From GWC2-37-13 sp964564535 (lineage in GTDB: Bacteria; Patescibacteriota; Microgenomatia; UBA1406; GWC2-37-13): a stretch of 5,578 bases of DNA. Made by a program: the position numbers and the translations under genes. Below are positions 3,474 to 5,578 of this stretch, in pieces. The notes beneath the pieces are model-generated. The model was not told the DNA's origin. It worked only from the letters and a program-made list of their open reading frames with translations, and did no database searches. The DNA lies in assembly GCA_964564535.1 (NCBI GenBank), contig CAZMBH010000061.1, positions 1 through 5,578 on the forward strand, in the 5' to 3' direction. Every line of letters begins with the position of its first letter. The first letter of the stretch is position 1.

Positions 3474-4583
3474 ATGTATAAAAAAATATACGACTTCAAA
3501 AACCTTCTTAAGGCCTATCAGATGGCAAGAAAGTGCAAGCGTTACAAAAGAAACATTGTTGATTATGGATTTTTTCTTGAATCCAATTTATTGAGATTGC
3601 AAAGAGAAATTGTCTCGGAAGCCTACATGCCGTCCTCTTATATTTGTTTTACGGTCTTTGATCCCAAAACAAGGAAAGTGGCGGCTCCGGCATTCCGGGA
3701 CCGAGTCTTGCAACACTCGCTCGTTGCCCGGATAGAGCCTTTTTTTGATTCCAAATTTATTTATGATTCTTACGCTTGCCGTAAGAATAAAGGAACCCAT
3801 TTCGGCCTGAAACGTGTTAAAAAATTTCTTCAAGGAACGCGATCCATTTATGGCAAGAATATTCCTATTTATTGTTTAAGAATGGATATTAAAAAATTCT
3901 TTGCCAGTGTTTCCTGGGATGTATTAATATCTATTATTAACAGAATTATTCTTTGCGAAAAGACAAGAAAACTTATCGAAAAAATCATTACCTGTCACCG
4001 GTGTTTTGATATAAACGGGAATTTCATCAAGGAGCCTTATGATGTAGTTAATCCTGAAAATCGGAAAGGACTTCCGATTGGCAACTTAACAAGTCAACTA
4101 TTTGCCAATATTTACCTCAACGAACTTGACCACTTCGTCAAAGAAACCTTGCGCGTAAAATGGTATGCCCGCTATATGGACGATTTTTTGATTATTCACC
4201 CAGACCGGAATTATCTAAAGGAAATGAGAGAGGCGATAAAAATGTTTCTTGAATATGAATTAAAATTAAAATTTCACCCGAAAAAAGTTATCATCCAAAA
4301 CGTGAAAACAGGACTGCCGTTCGTCGGTTATCTTATCTTTTACGACCATGTGCTTATTCGGGGAAGCACCTTACTTCGGATGAGAAGAAGACTCAAGAAA
4401 AAAAGAATAGAGTGCATGGAGGAAAATAATAATAAATCACTTAAGGCATCTTTAAGCGCACTCCGGGGACATCTACGATACGCAAACGCCTATAGGCTAA
4501 CGAAAAACTTGTTTGAACAACCGCTTGTCAAACCAAAAATAAAAAAGAAGAAAATACCAAGCAAACAACTGAAATTATTCTGA
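3474..4583 (+). CDS. DGR reverse transcriptase
   Basis: RNA-templated DNA polymerase that synthesises adenine-mutagenised cDNA from the TR. The 369 residues fit the family. Order: N-terminal MYKKIYDFKNLLKAYQMARK (1-20) typical of DGR RTs; FRDRVLQHSLVARIEPFFD (74-92); SYACRKNKGTH (99-109); motif A LRMDIKKFFASV (135-146, catalytic D138); GLPIGNLTSQLFANIYLNELD (199-219), where the SQ and absence of the usual Q-G-x-x-x-S-P pattern mark the DGR clade; YMDD (234-237, D236 and D237); and LPFVGYLI (281-288). A Lys-rich tail (353-361) may bind RNA. There is no Shine-Dalgarno before the ATG at 3474, and a terminator sits just upstream, so expression probably needs read-through and may be low. It ends in tandem stops TGA-TAA. 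No group II intron maturase domain is present. Confidence 0.96.
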   Translation: MYKKIYDFKNLLKAYQMARKCKRYKRNIVDYGFFLESNLLRLQREIVSEAYMPSSYICFTVFDPKTRKVAAPAFRDRVLQHSLVARIEPFFDSKFIYDSYACRKNKGTHFGLKRVKKFLQGTRSIYGKNIPIYCLRMDIKKFFASVSWDVLISIINRIILCEKTRKLIEKIITCHRCFDINGNFIKEPYDVVNPENRKGLPIGNLTSQLFANIYLNELDHFVKETLRVKWYARYMDDFLIIHPDRNYLKEMREAIKMFLEYELKLKFHPKKVIIQNVKTGLPFVGYLIFYDHVLIRGSTLLRMRRRLKKKRIECMEENNNKSLKASLSALRGHLRYANAYRLTKNLFEQPLVKPKIKKKKIPSKQLKLF

Positions 4584-4612
4584 TAAAATAACCAGTGCAG
4601 ACTTTTATTTTA
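4584..4612. terminator. AT-rich palindrome between convergent RT and toxin genes
   Basis: TAAAATAA (4584-4591) and TTATTTTA (4605-4612) are perfect 8-base inverted repeats around a 13-base spacer. The left arm starts right after the RT stop and the right arm contains the toxin stop (TAA on the minus strand at 4607-4605). It could serve both strands as a weak bidirectional terminator. The stem has no G-C pairs, so strength is doubtful. Confidence 0.35.
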
Positions 4613-5267
4613 GCGTTTGCTTTTTTAATTTTAAGACTTCACCATTCCAAAATTCCAGCATTTCTTCTTTGGAATAATCGGAGATCATTCGCGGATTGTC
4701 TTTTAATTCGTTTACTTTTATGATTTGTTGGGCAAGTTGGAGCGGATCGATATGAGTATCGAATTTAACCCTGGTTTTTTTCAAAAGCTCTCCGAAACCC
4801 CAATGTTCTTTTTTGATAATGAAATACAAGTCAATAAAATCGCGCCCTCTGGGATTTTGATAGATGGTAAAAGCTTTGTTGACAGCAATATCCAACAAGC
4901 TATCGATTATTATATTACCTATAACTTTTGATGCCTCTATTTTCGTAAAGGGATAATACGTAAATTCCGTTTTTATTACTTCTTTGTCCGGAAAGTGAAG
5001 ATAAAATAGATTCCGATTGTAACTTTGTTGATAATCGGTTTTGATAAATCCCGACTGTTTTTGGATTTTTTTTAGGACAACCTGGATAGCACTGGGGATA
5101 ACCTCCTCATCACTGAAAAAATCAAGGTCTTCCGAATAGCGGTGCTTTAAGTAATATTCGGATAAAGTAGTGCCTCCAGTCAAATAGAAATGATTCTTAA
5201 TATCATCCTCTTTAAATAAGAGTGAAAGAACTAATTGTTGCCGTTTGGTTAAGATTGTGCTGGCCAT
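4605..5267 (-). CDS. AbiEii/AbiGii-type nucleotidyltransferase toxin
   Basis: The family (DUF1814) comprises polymerase-beta-fold nucleotidyltransferases acting as toxins of type IV toxin-antitoxin or phage abortive-infection systems; characterised relatives modify tRNA or use GTP. From the ATG at 5267 there are 220 residues. Motif I is LTGGTTLSEYYLKHRYSEDLDFF (29-51), with the G31-G32 loop and the metal-binding pair D47/D49. The second region, IDSLLDIAVNKAFTIYQNPRGRDFIDLYFI (121-150), carries the family's D-x(n)-K (K131) and RDxxD (R142, D143, D146). All key residues are present, so activity is expected. An earlier TTG at 5273 is possible but less likely. It overlaps the upstream small gene by 19 bases, indicating coupled translation. 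It is convergent with the retroelement RT. Confidence 0.9.
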   Translation of the reverse strand: MASTILTKRQQLVLSLLFKEDDIKNHFYLTGGTTLSEYYLKHRYSEDLDFFSDEEVIPSAIQVVLKKIQKQSGFIKTDYQQSYNRNLFYLHFPDKEVIKTEFTYYPFTKIEASKVIGNIIIDSLLDIAVNKAFTIYQNPRGRDFIDLYFIIKKEHWGFGELLKKTRVKFDTHIDPLQLAQQIIKVNELKDNPRMISDYSKEEMLEFWNGEVLKLKKQTLK

Positions 5268-5452
5268 AGCCAAGTTTCCAATACTTTACGTCGATTGGGG
5301 TCGATGTGTAATTCGTTCCAGTATTTCTTTAATTCCTTTTCGTCGATTTTCTCGCCGTTTAACCCGTAGTTTACGAGTTGCTCCAAACGCCATTTGGCAT
5401 ATTTTTGAGGATTTTTCTTTAATTCCTTCGTATCCGTATTCCAGTTGTACAT
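5249..5452 (-). CDS. Small 67-residue protein, probable antitoxin of the AbiEii-type toxin
   Basis: The product is short, charged and predicted mostly helical, with three aromatic-rich blocks: MYNWNTDTKELKKNPQKYAKWRLEQLVNYGL (1-31), GEKIDEKELKKYWNEL (33-48) and DPNRRKVLETWLW (51-63). I see no classical helix-turn-helix, signal peptide or membrane segment. Its position immediately upstream of, and overlapping, the toxin gene on the same strand is that of an antitoxin. It is far smaller than canonical AbiEi (a winged-helix protein of roughly 200 residues). Similar small partners are, as far as I recall, common beside these nucleotidyltransferases in Patescibacteria, but I cannot name a family. 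The start is ATG at 5452; no Shine-Dalgarno is present. Confidence 0.75.
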   Translation of the reverse strand: MYNWNTDTKELKKNPQKYAKWRLEQLVNYGLNGEKIDEKELKKYWNELHIDPNRRKVLETWLWPAQS

Positions 5453-5461
5453 ATTTATTAC

Positions 5462-5467
5462 ATTATA
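5462..5467 (-). promoter_or_regulatory. Likely -10 box of the toxin/antitoxin operon
   Basis: On the minus strand TATAAT lies at 5467-5462, only nine bases before the antitoxin ATG at 5452. Transcription would start at or just before the initiation codon, giving a nearly leaderless mRNA consistent with the missing Shine-Dalgarno. No good -35 is visible; TGCGAA at about 5490-5485 is the best weak candidate. The rest of 5468-5578 shows no supported gene. Confidence 0.4.
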
Positions 5468-5578
5468 CTCTTAAATTGTGACTATTCGCAGTTGAAGTAC
5501 TTACCTAATTGTTTTGTCCTTTTCCTCAGTATTTTCTAATCCAATGATGAGCATGAAACCGAGTTTTAAAAATCAACA

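Larger units (their letters stand above)
2777..4583 (+). mobile_element. Diversity-generating retroelement cassette (avd - TR - RT)
   Basis: Three core DGR parts lie in canonical order on one strand: accessory protein Avd (2777-3112), non-coding template repeat (about 3141-3252) and DGR-type reverse transcriptase (3474-4583). In characterised DGRs such as Bordetella phage BPP-1, the RT-Avd complex copies the TR RNA with errors specifically at template adenines. The cDNA then overwrites the variable repeat of a target gene (mutagenic retrohoming), diversifying a ligand-binding protein while leaving the TR unchanged. All catalytic and structural hallmarks are present, so the element looks intact. 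The variable repeat and target gene are not in this window. Neighbours are a tRNA and GC-rich repeats upstream and a convergent toxin/antitoxin pair downstream. Confidence 0.93.

Noticed and set aside
3257..3499. Minus-strand open frame of 80 codons opposite the spacer
   Set aside because: Overlaps the DGR RNA and terminator; composition is that of antisense noise.
3588..3833. Minus-strand open frame inside the RT gene
   Set aside because: Antisense shadow of the reverse transcriptase.
3474..4583. Reverse transcriptase as a group II intron or retron RT
   Set aside because: No maturase or endonuclease domain and no intron domain V hairpin is seen. The LPIGNLTSQ motif, the N-terminal pattern, and the avd and TR neighbours all point to a DGR.
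4725..4931. Plus-strand open frame opposite the toxin gene
   Set aside because: Antisense shadow of a well-supported AbiEii-family gene.
5245..5481. Plus-strand open frame of 78 codons
   Set aside because: Antisense shadow of the small antitoxin candidate and its promoter.
5526..5578. Minus-strand open frame entering from the right edge and ending TGA at 5528-5526 (LIFKTRFHAHHWIRKY), and a plus-strand ATG at 5544 open to the edge
   Set aside because: Only 16 and 11 codons are visible, an open length expected by chance, and neither tail is recognisable. One could be a real edge gene, but the window cannot show it.
1..5578. CRISPR array or in-window variable repeat
   Set aside because: No regularly spaced repeats exist. 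The adenine-free TR end GGTTTCCGCTGCGCC and its complement occur only once, so no VR is present here.
1..5578. Recoded TGA (glycine) as in Gracilibacteria/Absconditabacteria
   Set aside because: No TGA lies inside any supported gene, and hisF, avd and the RT end on TGA where the families end.

Overview
The window looks like chromosomal DNA from an uncultivated bacterium, most likely of the Candidate Phyla Radiation (Patescibacteria). This is inferred from low-GC compact coding, many small proteins, weak or absent Shine-Dalgarno sites, and an AlkD homologue plus a diversity-generating retroelement (DGR) of the kind seen in that group. TGA behaves as a stop (ends of hisF and of the reverse transcriptase; none inside the calls), so the UGA-glycine code of some Patescibacteria is not supported.

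Layout. Bases 1-633 (+) are the tail of a histidine operon: the last residues of HisF, then HisI and HisE as separate genes. Bases 758-988 (+) encode a small PUR-alpha-like protein behind an unusually perfect Shine-Dalgarno site. On the minus strand, 2236-989 is a two-gene unit: an RmlC-like cupin followed directly by an AlkD-type DNA glycosylase. It diverges from a CAU-anticodon tRNA (2294-2365, +) across a promoter region holding a perfect 12-bp inverted repeat. Bases 2366-2776 contain no gene. They form a GC-rich patch full of hairpins and imperfect repeats, unlike the AT-rich flanks.

The main find is a DGR at 2777-4583 (+): an Avd-type four-helix accessory protein, a non-coding template repeat (TR) rich in AAC/AAT codons, a structured spacer ending in a strong terminator-like hairpin, and a DGR-clade reverse transcriptase with YMDD. 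In known DGRs the reverse transcriptase and Avd copy the TR RNA into cDNA with errors at adenines, and the cDNA replaces a variable repeat (VR) in a target gene. The TR reads in one frame like the C-type-lectin-fold VRs of DGR targets. No VR is visible here, so the target lies elsewhere.

Downstream and convergent (5452-4605, -) is an AbiEii-type nucleotidyltransferase toxin gene overlapped by a 67-codon gene, probably its antitoxin. The stretch tRNA - GC-rich repeats - DGR - toxin/antitoxin reads as an accessory island next to housekeeping genes. The last ~125 bases hold the promoter region of the toxin unit and no gene that can be supported.
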